DNA from: Symbiodinium natans
Lineage: Eukaryota; Sar; Dinophyceae; Suessiales; Symbiodiniaceae
NCBI GenBank assembly: GCA_905221605.1
Contig: CAJNDS010002663.1
Location: forward strand, 175,649 to 239,648
Reading direction: 5' to 3'
Length of the DNA: 64,000 nucleotides
Position numbers and translations under genes: made by a program. The notes beneath the pieces were generated by a model. That model saw only the letters and a list, made by a program, of their open reading frames with translations, did no database searches and had not been told where the DNA came from. This document shows, in pieces, positions 23,445 to 38,052 of the stretch (position 1 is the first letter of the stretch; each line of letters starts with the position of its first letter).

Positions 23445-25781
23445 AGGCCAAGGCATTTGCAGCTGATGGTCGAATTTCACATGCGGAGGCCAAGGACTGC
23501 ATGTCTACTGACCGTGACGGGGCGATCTGCTCCTGCTGCCATGGGTTCTCCCGACACAACGATCCCAAACCCTGAGATGCAGATAGCTGACTCTTGAATG
23601 ATACGGCAAGGACCTGTGGGCTGATGGACAGCTCACAAATCGAGAGGTGGAAGTGTTGCCCCTCGGCGAAAGGCTCACCTAGGCCCCCCATAGGCCTGTC
23701 CAGTGCCATTGTTTTACTCACAGAGCACAGGCGCCGTGCCATGCAAACGTTTCGCTTCACGCAACTGGGCTGCAAAGACGCACGCAAATTGATTGATGTT
23801 ATAACTGGAGCAGTTAGCATGCCTGATAGCAACTGTGCATCCCAGGCTTAAGGCAGCCGCCTTTTTGCAGCCCCTGTTGCAGAGCCCGCGGCGGACAACC
23901 TACTACCGTCAGGCCACTGGTGAGTGAGCAAACGCGGCAAAGATGTCTAGAAGTTTACGAAAGCCGAAAGTTTCAAGTCTTGAGGTGCAGGGGCAGCGAT
24001 TCGACAGACGCTTGTGCGCAGACCCAAAGAATCAACCTTGTGGGTTCTTCGATGCTGAGTTGCGCTTGTTCAAAGCCCTGCTTGTGCGCCTTCTGCGCCT
24101 GATACCAGCCATTGTATAAGTGGGTTCTTCGGATTCGGGGATCGGGGAAAGGGTGCTGTCCACGGGCGATCCAAGGCCCTGCCACCTAAAGCTAAGGAGA
24201 GCTGCTAGATATGGCGGAACGATACGTCAAAGACGGTAGCTCGGCATGACGAGGCTCTGAAAAGTCTTAGCGAGTTTTGAACGCTTCGCGCGTCCGCCTT
24301 GGCGGGTGGGTTCAAAAGTGCAAGCTGGAGGATGATGTCGGGCATCGATAGCCAAGCCCTGGAGGAAGTCTTCCGAAAGCCTGTAACGTCCCAGAGCCTT
24401 CATCCACGGAGACTAAACCCCTCGAACCCAAGCTTTATATCCTGCTTAGCCTCGAAGGACGACATGAAAGTATTCCCAACCTCCAAAATGCTCAATCCCC
24501 AGTTGTAACACACCTGAAGCCTAATGCCTGCAGCCCCGCGCCCGTGGACCCGCGCAGGGCCGCGGCACCAGAATCAGTGGCAACACGTGACAACAGCAGC
24601 AACCAGAAGATGCTCATAGCATTTAGCGACAGCAGCGCCCGCGGCAGCAAGTACAGAGCCACAGGCTGTGATCCATAAGAGACCAGAAGCCAAGCACAAC
24701 ACACGAAGCCCTTCGTGCCACTCGTCCGAAGCTTCTGTAGATGCAAGGCCAGAGACGTACAAAGCCAGAAGCCCACCATTCGGCTTCCGAACCCACCCCG
24801 GGTCAGTCCTGAACAGAAGAAGCGCTGCTTGTCCGGATGCCAGATGGCCCAGAGGCCTTGGCAACATACTCGTTGTGCAGGTGGTGGTGCATGTTGGTGT
24901 GTGTGTGTGTGTGTGCGCGCGCCTGCCTGCCTGCCTGTCTGTCTTTCTGTCGTCTGTGTGTGTGTGTGCTGACATGAGGAAGCCACAGAAAGACTCTGTG
25001 GCACGCTGAGGTCAGATTTCGTATGCGGAAGCGCACAGCCTCTGGGAGGCAGCGCAAGATGGCAAAGGTGTCACAGAGGTCGAGCGGAAGACCCTGCAAC
25101 ACACACTGGCGAAAATGAAGTACACCTCGAAGGCCGGATGCTGCTCATGTGACCTCTTACCCATGGAATGCAGCATGGCGAGGCCACTTTGTTGGGAAGC
25201 AGGTCCTTTTTTCAAGACCAAGCTTGACTTGCCAGATGGTCTTTGTACAGGCTTCAGCTTATCTCAAGAAGCAGCTGAGTGGGATACGCTCCGAGACGCT
25301 TGAATGCAGTAATAGGAGCACAAGAGTTTAGAGCACAGTATCGTCCCCTTGAACTGTGTACCACGTCGATCCTGGTAGTATAGCTTCCGCTTCTGAGTTT
25401 TGTTCAGTATTTGCTGCGTCCCTGTGCTTCTGACCGTACGGGCGCATACCAGAGCTGCATGAAACGGTTTCGCGACCGTCCCAGGAAGTCAGCAAGGCCA
25501 TCGAAATCTGGCAAGCGTTCTGCCAAAGCGGTCAAAGCTTCCGCTTCTGGCGACGTCAAGGCTTCTTTTTCGGCTTTTCTAGCATGAGCCATCCATTACA
25601 GGGATTCACTGTTAGCCTCAGCATGCACGGCTGGTTGCAGATGTCGTTTCAAGGCAAAGGCTGCTGCTTCTGCAGAGCAAGGGCCGGCGCCGGCAGATAA
25701 GGCAAAGGAAGCTCCAGCAAAAGCTGCGGGCAAAGCCGAGAGCAAAGAGAGCAAAGAGAGCTCGCGGGCGCCGAGCTGAGT
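23445..25781 (+). CDS. Protein with small helical repeat domain and Lys/Ala-rich tail
   Basis: Partial model. The exon at about 23450-23560 reads ADGRISHAEAKDCMSTDRDG. The exon at about 25011-25132 reads GQISYAEAHSLWEAAQDGKG then VTEVERKTLQHTLAKMKY, and joins across a GC-AG intron (25133-25250) to ASAYLKKQLSG at 25251. The two share a DGxISxAEAxxxW/M...DG pattern. I remember this as a recurrent module of dinoflagellate proteins but cannot name a Pfam entry. Further + strand pieces are Ser/Lys/Ala-rich: 25440-25585 (KSARPSKSGKRSAKAVKASA) and 25650-25781 (ADKAKEAPAKAAGKAESKES, ending RAPS and TGA). The tail resembles a histone-like basic tail. The minus-strand frame at 25404-25592 is an alternative reading of one piece. 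Whether all the pieces are one gene is unproven. Confidence 0.5.
24895..24969. repeat. TG and CCTG microsatellites
   Basis: Compound simple repeat inside a probable intron: (TG)n, then GCGCGC, (CCTG)n and (TCTG)n, and (TG)n again. Confidence 0.9.
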
Positions 25782-26757
25782 TTGCGCTTCTCAGCTGGAC
25801 GTCTACTTTTGAGTCAGTGCTAGCAATGACAAGTGATGTTGTGGCGGATTGTGGCGGACCTCTGCCAAAACGTGCTCAGGTGCTGGTCAAGTGGAAGTGG
25901 GTGAAACGGCCGAACTCAAGCTTCCCCGCTTTTCCGGTGGTCATGCCGAGGACATGTGCTGTGTTTGTGGCCATGGCAGGTTTCGCGAACTTACCGCTCG
26001 ACACGTTTGATGCAGGAAGGAGCATCGCTTCTCCCTGGTGGTCTGCCATCCAATGGGTTGTTATTCAACATTCTTCTTGGGCCCGGAGGGCTTGGTAAAG
26101 GACCTGCTTGTGCCTGGGCACCTTTAGTCAGAGATGTCACAAGGTGTCACAATTTCCGTGCCCTTCCTTTCCTTGTTTCCTGATGTTCAACTTGCTGCCC
26201 GGGCGCTTACTCCATACTGTGAGCCCTTGAAGGCCTTGCAGAGGGGCCTGCGCAGGTGCACAGCCGCTTGATCCGCGACTACTGCAAGATCCTTTGCCCT
26301 GGACACTGGGCCTCAACCAGCTTTGTATCAGAGCACAGGCCATCAAAGGCCTGAGTAAGCACCTGCTTCCTGTACACCGGCGCATGCGGCTGGATGAGTT
26401 TCAACTTATGCTTCAGGCTCATTTCATCCCATGTCAGCTCATTCGCCCAGCTGAGGAGCACAGCACATTGACTGGGGCAAGCCGCCTGGACAGCATAGTT
26501 AGGTTCTCACGATGACAGTTAGCAAAACTAAGAAACCCACGGTGATCCATTGTGTTCCACTTGCATTCACATATGTTCTGTCTCCAGCCGAGGCAGTGGT
26601 TTCGCTACAGGACGCCTGCTGCTTCGTCAGTTCTTCGCACTAGACTGACTAGAACTTTCCCTCTCATGACGGGGAGTCAATTTCATCTCAGGCAGAGCTG
26701 CAAGTATCTCTTGCTCGGTTGTCCTATGCATGCAACCTCTGGTAGCAATGCGCTACT
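25782..26757. other. No assigned exon
   Basis: Several + strand open stretches exist (about 25820-26095 and 26560-26640), but none can be tied to a family. They may hold 5' exons of the hydrolase that follows. Confidence 0.35.
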
Positions 26758-27411
26758 GCCGCCCCCACATGGTGCGACTCCCTGCGCCTCCGTGCCACAG
26801 GAGCAATCGGGGTGGCACGCGCCGATGTCACGAAGAGGTTATTTCCACTAGGGACCTTCAGAAAGCTGTCGACTTCGTCTCTGGCGTGGCGGCTTGGTTG
26901 GCATCGCTCGTTGGGGAGTCGCTTGCATTGCACTGTTCTGAACAGACTCGAAACTTGAAACGCTACCCATTGATTGCTGAGATGCAAGCGATCTCTAGCC
27001 TGGCATGCGTTGAGCGTCCCCTAACCCAACATTGCTCGCGTGGAGGTGGGGGCAGAAGTCTCACAACTGGAAGCTGCGGACCGTGTGCTCCTGGGCGGCT
27101 ACTCTCAAGGCCTGCTGGAAGGGATGATGGAGGCAGAATGCCAAGTAGATGCCAAGCAGCCCTGGAGCCTGGAGCCTTGATGCCGCATTGTTCCGTGCAT
27201 GTCAAGTGCGTTTGAAGAACTGAATCTGCTCGTCGAAGCTTCGCAGAATGCATCAGTACACGTGTGCAGCCGCGTTGCCCATAGGGCCCATGAGCGGTCT
27301 TCTGCCACTGGCTTTCCAGGAGGCTGCATCAGCTTGGAGGTTGGTCTCGCTCTTCCATTCGACTTGGGTCTGGTGATTTCGCAGCGCGGCATGCTGATGA
27401 AGCAGACGCGC
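26758..27411 (+). CDS. Acyl-protein-thioesterase-like alpha/beta hydrolase, partial
   Basis: Central part of a serine hydrolase resembling the phospholipase/carboxylesterase (acyl-protein thioesterase) family. An exon ending at 26915 reads DLQKAVDFVSGVAAWLASLV, the helix before the nucleophile. A GA-AG intron (26916-27045) joins it to 27046-27109 (EVSQLEAADRVLLGGYSQ). A GC-AG intron (27110-27319) joins that to 27320-27411 (GCISLEVGLALPFDLGLVIS, then QRGMLMKQ). The joined nucleophile elbow is GYSQGG, matching the family's GFSQGG with the catalytic Ser, and the frame is kept throughout. The last Gly of the elbow is completed across the intron. Upstream, VRLPAPP near 26771 may be the exon before the helix. 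The catalytic Asp and His exons were not found downstream, so the gene is either incomplete or has a distant 3' end. Confidence 0.68.
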
Positions 27412-28195
27412 CCGAGCTGCATCTGGAGTGCCTTATCCCGAAATCGATGGGACATCCATCTGCGAAGCTTTGCTCGCTTGCACATATGTGCTGATTTCAC
27501 GAGGCGCCATTTGGGTTGAACCTCCTATGAAGGGGCTCGGAAACCTAGATGCCGTTGACTGATACTGTTCCAAAGCCCTAGAGGCCCTACTTTTCGCATT
27601 TGAGCCTGCATCTTTGACGCTGTGGAGTGACCTAAGAGGCACAGACTCGCATAGACCTTAAAGCCCATGCCTCTTTTGTTTCGCCACAGTTTCTTACAGA
27701 GGGCCGCTGTTCTCCTTGTTTTTTGCGGTACTGATACTTGCGAATGTTTCTAACTGAAGCGCCCCGAAACCCTCACTGCGCTCACTTGCTCACTAGATTC
27801 ACGCACTCGTTTCACCCATGTGTAATCTAACTCACTGCGCTCTCTATTAAAAGCCCAAGTTGTAAGTTAATGAACGAAGTTAGGACTTTTAATGAACGCA
27901 CGAATGAGGGAGATGAACAGGGTCTTATTAAATTAAAAGACTTATTATTCCTGGCTGTTACCTTCACGACTCAACAGATCAACTCCTGGAGACAGAGGAC
28001 TTCGTTCACATCGTTCATGCATTAAATTCGTCCTCACACCCTTAAGAAGTATGGTCTAAACCCTAAGCCTAAGCCCAAAGCTTTAAGGCCGAAACCTAAA
28101 GGCCTAAGCCCTGAGCCTAAAGCTGGCCAAGTGATTCGGCCAAATGACTTTGAAGATAGTTTGCTAAGCCATGCAAGTACTGACATGCTGTCACA
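27412..28195. other. No assigned gene; AT-rich stretch and telomere-like patch
   Basis: 27750-28020 is AT-richer than its surroundings and contains TCACTGCGCTC-type short repeats and TTCATTAA/TTAATGAA words. 28046-28122 is a CCCTAA/CCTAAG-rich degenerate telomere-like patch (for example TAAACCCTAAGCCTAAGCCC). No coding signal is seen. Confidence 0.5.
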
Positions 28196-30410
28196 GGCTT
28201 CGGTCGCAAGCTGAGGATGGACCGCCATGAGGCTGTCGTGGAGGAAACTGAGCCGGCAGTGAGCACATCTCAGTGTGGTCCAGGCAGGTTTGTCTGGAGT
28301 CTGAAGCTAGAATGTTCCCTGACGTGCCAGGGCTAACGGTCGAACAAGCCACTTGAAGTTCTCTCCCTTCCTACACGGAGGTGCCGAGAAGTCGACAAAG
28401 CGTGCCTACACTGGTCCCTCGGCCAAGCCTCGGGCTGCGACCTCAGAACTTGTGAAGCCGGAACGACTGTGCCGGGGATGGCCTGCAGTCCACTCGCCGA
28501 AGTTTGATGCCTTCAGCCCTGAATGTGTGTTTGGCGCTTCTTCCCTTTGAAAACGCAGGTCTTCATGACTGCCGGAGTTCTGGATGATGTCTACCTGCTC
28601 GCGAATCAGGCATGTGCTGCTGGTTGTGGTGTGATGGTGCTGGTGCTGTGCTGTTGTGCTGGCGGTGATGGTGGTGGCGGTGATGGTGGTGGTGGTGGTG
28701 GTGGCGGTGGCGGTGGTGGCGGCGGTGGTGGTGGTGGTGGCGGCGGTTTATCTGTGCAGCTTGATGGGGCGAACGGCATGATCAGAAAACACAGCATATG
28801 CCAGCCTTGATAATCGCAACATCATGGCATGTACATAGTCGTCGCATCTCAGACGGTTAGATGAGCTACATGAGAGAATGAGCCATCTTTGCAGCGACCA
28901 AGAATACAGTGCTCGCGCGTCAGGAAGATGGTCGCGACTGGCTCAAGCGGTATGGCTGTGAGGTCGACTTTCATGCGATCCAGCACCCTGGTCTGCAAGA
29001 GCATCGGTGGTTTGCCAAGTCAGGCTCGATTTGCCCCTTTGGTATATTCATGTGTATTCTTTTGCCAGGACATTGGACCACTACGAGAACTCACATGAGG
29101 TGCAGTGTGTACTGGAGCTGAACACTCAGCGGCATCCATATGTGATGTGAAGCACCATGCAGGAGCACGCGCTGGTTCGGAAAGCTGTGCTGGCTACCTT
29201 CCGGCGTGCCAAGAAACTCAAAGCAAGGAAGGCCAAAAGTCTGGCGAGACCAGTTGGCAATGGTTCACAAGTGCGTTGTCGACCCCATGCCTTGAGCAGG
29301 CGAGAGGCCTTCGCTCAACACCGTCCAATGAGATGCCTGTGTCTCAATAGCTGTCGAGCGGATCACTAAGCAGGTAGCCCGCCCTTTAAATTAGTGGGCA
29401 CACCTGTATACACTCAGTACTTCTTGATTTGGCCAAAGAGAAAAGTCCAACTACGCAGATGACAAAGCAGTTCAAATAGGATCAGAACTTGCTGCCTCTG
29501 GCAGTTGCCGTTTCGGCGCAGGCAGGGCGCCAAAGGCGTTTCTTGTCTGATCGTTTTTCGCGCGCAGCATTGGCTGTGAGCGCTGCCCTATTGCTCTGTG
29601 CTTTTCAGACACAAGCATGACGCGGAATCTGCAAAACAGATAGGAGTGTAGGGCAGGCATGATGCAAGATGTCTGGTCGTCACCCGTACTCAAGAGTATT
29701 CCATGAACAAGTGAGGAGTAGACTAAGGATGACGATCCTCTTGGGCTTTGGCAGATCTCCAACCAGGTGCACCAGTGCAACCAGCCTGGAGCCAGCAACC
29801 GTGGCATGTTGGATGTAGCACCTTCAGATGGAGCCGTCTACATAACTCATGTCACGAGCATGCTTTTCCAGGGTTGCCCCGCATTCATCAGAGTTGCGAG
29901 TTCGGCAGGTGCCAAACGAATGGGTCGATCACAGCCATGGTGGCAAACCTGCGCGGGAGAGGCCGATGTTGGCTATTTTTTCTGGCTGACTTCCGGCATG
30001 CTGCTGAAAGCACGAAGTCCACACTGAACCAGTGGTGCCGACCGGCTGACCCTTAAGAAGCATGCATGACCTCTGCACTGCACTGATCGCCTCTGGGCCC
30101 GCCGTGTAGCCTGACAGGGAAGGGCTTGATTTCCTTCTTTGCGCTGAAGGCTTCATGTGACGTTTGCTCTCCGCATGAACAAGATCGATCACTTAGACCG
30201 CCTGGAGCAGGCTGGTGGACAGTGGATCACCGACTGTCGTGTATTCAGAAGGCAAGATCCTGCATGGAGGTGTGTGGCAACTCGGCGCCTGTCGAGTTGA
30301 AAGTGAAGGAGTTCTTTTTGTCCCACGTTGACCGAATAAGGCTCGATGTGCAATGCAGTAGACTTGCTATGCCTGTGTTGGCCACAAATTCCGTGTACCT
30401 GTAGTTGACG
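28196..30410 (+). CDS. Unassigned candidate exons
   Basis: Several + strand stretches look coding but match no family I know: about 28197-28287 (GRKLRMDRHEAVVEETEPAV), 28385-28550 (ending PAVHSPKFDAFSPECVFGAS), 28925-29010 (DWLKRYGCEVDFHAIQHPGL), 29070-29145 (LDHYENSHEVQCVLELNTQR then HPYVM), 29165-29270 (LVRKAVLATFRRAKKLKARK), 29800-29910 (GMLDVAPSDGAVYITHVTSM) and 30177-30240 (NKIDHLDRLEQAGGQWITDC). They may be one or several genes. A (GGT/GGC)n microsatellite interrupts at 28655-28745. No joins were proven. Confidence 0.4.
28655..28745. repeat. (GGT)n/(GGC)n trinucleotide repeat
   Basis: About 90 bases of GGT/GGC/GAT triplets, giving poly-Gly on + and poly-Pro on the minus strand. It lies after a candidate exon and is probably intronic. 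Confidence 0.95.
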
Positions 30411-31430
30411 GTCAACAACACCTCACTCAACCTCTGCAACGAGACTGTTACTTACCTACTATATTGTACCGGAAGCTGCTGCTGGCTGTCAAGCTTACTG
30501 TTGCCAACCACTTCTTCCGTCAGGGACGCTGAGGTCTACTGCATAGGAGCGGGATCCAAAAATTGCAATTGCTGACAAATGGGCTCACATCTTTGCATGT
30601 AATCTTGCAATGTTTTGCGCCGCCGGCGCTTGGAGATCTAAGAGGAATCTGAAATCCATCTTGGCCAGGCTGGAAGACGATTGGCTAATCTTCTTTTGCT
30701 CTTAGAGAGACCAACAGGTTCCTTTGTTCTTCGGAGTGCTGCCCGCTTCAAACAGAGTAGCACCATGGTCGGCACTCCATGTTGCAGGAGTAGCCTTTGA
30801 GTCGCCTGGACTTCGGGCTCTCAAGGACTGAGAGCTTAGGGATGCGCTTAGACTGTTTAGGGCTTAGGGGGTCTACAGGATTAGGGCCAGTTTAGGAGTC
30901 ATGAGGCCATGTTGGGCCACGGGAAGAGTGGCACTGGTGCCATTCGGCTGTGGTTGAGGACACCTGGTTGCAGGGAGAGCCTGACGAGGGCTCTCGGTGC
31001 CGGGCTGAGGGCCCCTGTTGATGAAGCGGCAGATCTACGAGATCTGTCACAGCAGTCAGACGCAGTCAATGTCGTCATGCGTAGTCAGATGTGTTTGGAG
31101 CCCGAGAAATGCTGTGCTGCAGGCGAAGCCATGATCCGTACCCAACTAGCGTCAGAGCCCCAGCATGCATCATCCAGTAAGCAGATGCGACATGACGCCA
31201 CCACCACCCGGCACCAGTGCATGACAATACTGCGCGTTTGGCATGCAAACGCGCGCGCGCGCTGTCACCTGCAGCAAATGGTGTGACGTGCATGAGGATG
31301 GGCACGTCTCCTTGGCCTACATTCAGGCCCGGCATGTAAACAAGCCAACTCTGAGCAAAGTCTCTCTCAATCTCTCCCTCTCTCTCTCTCTCCCCCTCTC
31401 TCTCTCTCATCACACTGGCACTCGATACTC
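30411..31430. other. Mostly unassigned; TTTAGGG-like patch and CT tract
   Basis: 30823-30897 contains GCTTAGGG, TTTAGGGCTTAGGGGG and TTAGGG words. 31361-31408 is a (TC)n tract. Open + strand pieces at about 30465-30530 (KLLLAVKLTVANHFFRQG) and 30733-30830 may be exons; no family is recognisable. Confidence 0.4.
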
Positions 31431-31436
31431 GACTGG

Positions 31437-32052
31437 TACAAGCAGCCAACCAGAGTCCATGCAGCCCAGCGCCAGGCATCTGCTTGGCAACAGGCCAAGG
31501 ACTTTGTAGATGCAAACAGGACTGCGTCGAAGAGGCTTTTGGTTCGAGCACACCCAAACAAACGAGACTATCTTGGATGTGCAATTCTGTCCCAAGTATC
31601 AAGGTCCAATGCTTTGTCACACGTTGAGAAGCATGTCAATATTGTGCATGCTTCTTTGATATCGGTGTGTCAAGTGCAGCCGTCCCATCTGCCCCGCATG
31701 AGTCCATATACAAGTCTCATCAAAACAAGTATGGGCAGGACCACTTTGGAAGGGCGAAGCTTCATGGTGGAGTCCATCGCTTACGAGGCTTCAAATCAGT
31801 CGCTAATTTCGCACAGCCTCAAGATAAAAGTCCTTTTGCTGCAGCGCAATACACACAGCTTTGCTGTCTGCATATGCAGCGCAAGTGGTGACCCGAAAGC
31901 TGGCAGATTCAGCTGCTCAGGGCGGTGGTGCCATGCAATTGCAGGAATCCGGAGTGTTTTCATTTCCTGTCTTTGGCGGGATGGGGCTTGGGATTGCAGG
32001 ACGAGCGGCGGGAGAAGTCTCATCTCCGCCTCGCTGGAGAAGAAGGTGAGAA
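31437..32052 (+). CDS. Unassigned helical exons
   Basis: About 31437-31600 reads as a charged helix followed by a mixed segment (AAQRQASAWQQAKDFVDANR, then RLLVRAHPNKRDYLGCAIL). About 31888-31945 reads VTRKLADSAAQGGGAMQLQ. About 31998-32047 reads DERREKSHLRLAGEEG. They are coiled-coil-like, on the same strand and probably spliced. No family is recognised. Confidence 0.4.
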
Positions 32053-32287
32053 TCATGAACGAGGGACTTCCGCATGTTCTAGGATGATCTAGGATGGGTG
32101 TCGCGTTGGCTCTCATGAGCTGCTCGGTAGCCTGAAACATTTTGTTTTCAAAGAGCAGCGGCCTTCCATGCTCTCTTGCACGTGATCCAAATGGTGCAGC
32201 TGGAGGCGCGATTACTGATGTTTTTGCTTGTTGCATTGCGAGAGGTCCACCGGCCAGTGTGCCTTCGCAAGGCAGCAGGCCAGGGCT

Positions 32288-32309
32288 GAGAGAGAGAGAG
32301 AGAGAGAAG
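32288..32309. repeat. (GA)n microsatellite
   Basis: About ten GA units, in non-coding context between candidate exons. Confidence 0.9.
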
Positions 32310-32753
32310 AAGCGCCCCTGCTGCATTGACTCGGTATTGGTAGGTAAGTTAGGGAAGTTCGGGCGAATGTCGTGTGACTTCCTTGGTCACATTTCTTTTC
32401 TTGCTTGCCGTGTGCGACTTGCCTTGAGAGGACTGCCGGAGCAGCTGCTGCGGCATCGCTTCTCGAGGCCGCCGTGCATCTTCATGACAAGCTCAAGAAC
32501 CAACAGCTGCCCTACGTACATGTCAACAAGTTTGCGCACATCTGGCCCTCCACTTGCTCTTGCTGCAGTGTTCAATCTTGTCTTGTTCAAGCACTTTTCT
32601 TGAAGATGGTATGACCTTTGCTCCGGAGAGTAAAGAGCCATCGTCCGCCATCCACAGCCCACAGCTGAGTGACGCAAGGAGGCAGCTTCCCAGAAAATTC
32701 CACTCAGCCCGACGTACCAGCATGTACCAGCAACAGTCATGCGTTTTTGTCAG

Positions 32754-35617
32754 GTTGATGGTTCCGTGCTTGAGGGTGGAGGGCAGATCCTGCGCAATTC
32801 TCTTGGATATGCTTCTTGGATGCAGTGGTGATTGAAAGTTTCCCCTTATCGTTTGCTGCCCGGAATGTAGGAGGGCTTCTGCTGTCGATGCCTTGAACAG
32901 GGACGGACATGTCTGATTTGTCCAGAGGGCCATCAAGACCCTTGCAACATTTGCAGCCTTGCGTTCTTGAGAGTTTCAGAACCGAACTGCTGCGTGAATG
33001 GGTCTTTCATGCACGTTGTGCTTGCTCAGGCTGCGATCCTGGGCTATCCAGCCGCTTTTCACAACTTAAACCATGCACTGCTTGGCCATAGTCTACGCAT
33101 ACTTCTACGGTAAAGCCTCAGAAGTTTGGTAGAAATCGACTCATGGGGCCTGGAGCTGGCAGGGGGCTTTGCCGGGTAGAGGCCACAGGAGGACACACGG
33201 GAGTCTATGATCCATGTGACATTTACGTCTGAAGCAGCAATGGCTGAAGCAGAGATCACGGAATGCCAGGTGCGCATCACAAAGATTCGGGCTGGCCGGA
33301 AGACGCCAGGTCTTGCGGCCCAGCACTTGGAGTCCTTCAAGCTGGCCCGAATCCTAGCGTTCTTTCTCGAGCATGGACAAAAGAAACAAAAGAGAATGGA
33401 AGAGAATGTGAGGGCCGGGCATCGAGGTGCGTGACTTGACATCCGCATCCTTGCAGGGCGACAAGGCACCGAGTTGTGACTTTGTGTGACTTGCCCAGGT
33501 TAGACCCTGCCAAGAGCCAGTTGAAGACTGCAGCCTCCGAGGTTTGACTCTATGCGACATTTTCCGACTGTTCTCCGCAGGTTGGCTCCTGTGAAGTGAC
33601 CTTCACACCCAAGAAGACGAAGCAGGCACTGGCGATTGCTTCGCGACTCAAGAGTCACGCCTCAAAAAGTCACAGGATGCAACGCTGCTGGATTTATCCG
33701 TATCAGCCGTGCAGGGCAGCTTCTCCACCAACCCAAAGACCGCTGGTGCCATCACCCTGACGGTCCAGGCCGACCTCTACTTGCAGCGGAAGAGTCACAG
33801 GGGTTTCAGATGGTTTGGCTTGCTTTCGAGAACTCTTTCTGAGCACTGCGCAGTTCATCGCAGGCCGAGTTGTCTACGAGTCTGTGAGCAGTTGTGAACA
33901 AACGGAGACGTGGAATCTTTGAGGCTGGGCTCATGCCGCTGGCCTTTGCCGGTGGAACCTCTGAGGCTGGTCATTGCATGTCATTGTGTAGTCGCCCATT
34001 TATGGAGACGTGGCTTCTGAGATGGCTTTCAGAATGCGTTCTTCAGAACATGACGACCCTTTAATGTTTGTTCATCCAGCCAATCCATGCTCCTGCTCGT
34101 CGCTTGCTTTTGTTTTGGGATGCCGTGTACGTCGCAGACCTGCCCGGCGATTTCTTTGTTCGACCAATAAGCCTACGTAAATACTTGCTTGCCGATGTTC
34201 TCGCTTAAATCCGTTCTATAAATGCAACGCAAACTATATACCCAGAATAGTCATTTAAAAACGCTGCCTAGAGTATTACACCCATTGATCTTCGGGATAG
34301 ACAGTAGATGTGTGAATTGTACCCAGAACCCGAAAACCTAAAAAACCCGAGCATTCCATAAACAGTCATGCCTTTGCGGTGACCTTCATCTCGGACCTGG
34401 ACAACCTCTCCAGCGATGTTGAGTATATGAAGCCCTAGAAGACCCGCACGAAATGATTTCATCTCCTAGGCAGGGTTTGCAATGGGGACAACTACCAGAA
34501 CAAGAAATGTACACACAACAAGTTCGGGCGTATGCACCACAGTGTTTGTTCTCTTGGCCGTGTTGCTGCTGCGACTGCTTTTTTCAGGTTCAGGCACAAG
34601 GGCACAAAGGGTAAACACGGCGACGTTTCAAGGGGCCTCCAGGCTCCACTCCCAGGAGCCTCCGAAAAGCTTCCCCCCAAAAAGCCTTGAGAGGAGGTCT
34701 TGGAGATCCCCCCCTCACATGAGTCTTGAGAATAGGGTCTACAGAAAGACATGGGGGCTTCGTTGACCTCCACAGGCAAGAAGAATCTAGAAGAGATGGG
34801 TGACCCGCAGAAACCAGTGCGTGGACCAGCTTCACGCTGCATCTCCTCTCGGTGTGTTTTCAGCACGCGGAGATGTTTTCACTGCAGGTGGAGATGCGAG
34901 GGGGGACTGACGTTGATTTCTCTCCGCAGAACCGCCGCGCTTGCACTTCACTGACATTCGGGCACCAGAGCTTACACGGTTCCAGCGCAGTTTGGGACCT
35001 GTGTCAATACTTGGATGCTTTTGCAGGCCTTTCGACTTCATGCAGAGAGCTCTGCCTTCAGATCCGGAAATTAGGTCGGCTGACGGAGTGTTGCAGCCAG
35101 TGCAATCGAAGGCACTGATACCTGTGGTTGGGCGGATGGGCGTGCGGTGCTTGAGTCAAAGGGTTCCAGGCTTTCCTGCAAAGCTCAGTGGTGCCGGCGC
35201 AATCTTTGCATGATCTTTCAGGTCAAAGTTACGGCCCACTGCCTTCACCGCGGTTTCTTTCCCACCGGAGGCCTGGAATCATCATTGTTAGAGCACAGCG
35301 AAGATGACAAGATCTTCTTGGTCTTCACTTCCCTTGTCTTTTTGGTCTCTCGTGGAAGTTCTCTGAATTGTAGCGGCACAATGCAAATAATTCGAAAACC
35401 TCTTCTGCAAGGTGGCCTCGTGAATCTCTATGTTGATGGCTTGGCAGGTGCGGCGCAGTTTGAAGCTGTAGCTCTCAGTCATGTCAGCATGCGCTAGCAG
35501 GCAAGCTGATAGCATCTCAGACTTCATGATCTTGTTTGGTCCGGCCCTTCAATGCCTTTTGCAGGATCCCTGAAGCCCATTGTGATAGACAAGAGAGGCC
35601 ATGTCACGAAGATTGAG
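32754..35617 (+). CDS. RTCA: RNA 3'-terminal phosphate cyclase, N-terminal and central part
   Basis: ATP-dependent enzyme that turns an RNA 3'-phosphate into a 2',3'-cyclic phosphate. Family landmarks appear in order: VDGSVLEGGGQILRNSL (32754 on), ITKIRAGRKTPGLAAQHLES (to 33340), DPAKSQLKTAASE (33499-33541), VGSCEVTFTPKK (33581-33625), TNPKTAGAITLTVQ (from 33715), VEMRGGTDVDFSP (34888-34925), PFDFMQR (35027-35048), ALIPVVGRMG (35112-35141), VKVTAHCLHRGFFPTGG (35222-35270), GLVNLYVDGLAG (35412-35447) and SLKPIVIDKRGHVTKIE (35565-35617). Introns are GC or GT to AG, 39-158 nt where resolved. Two joins (about 32812-33260 and 33768-34887) are not resolved, and a short conserved segment before RGGTDV is missing. 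The C-terminal half, which carries the catalytic His in this family, was not found before the next gene. The family call is secure; completeness is not. Confidence 0.9.

Positions 35618-38052
<2,435 letters not shown>

Noticed and set aside
25404-25592. Minus-strand ORF of 62 codons with plausible helical composition
   Set aside because: The + strand reading is a Ser/Lys/Ala tail consistent with neighbouring + exons; the antisense reading is complementary to it. Not excluded, only less likely.
28606-28810. Poly-Gly/poly-Pro protein
   Set aside because: Reads through the GGT/GGC microsatellite; no flanking domain.
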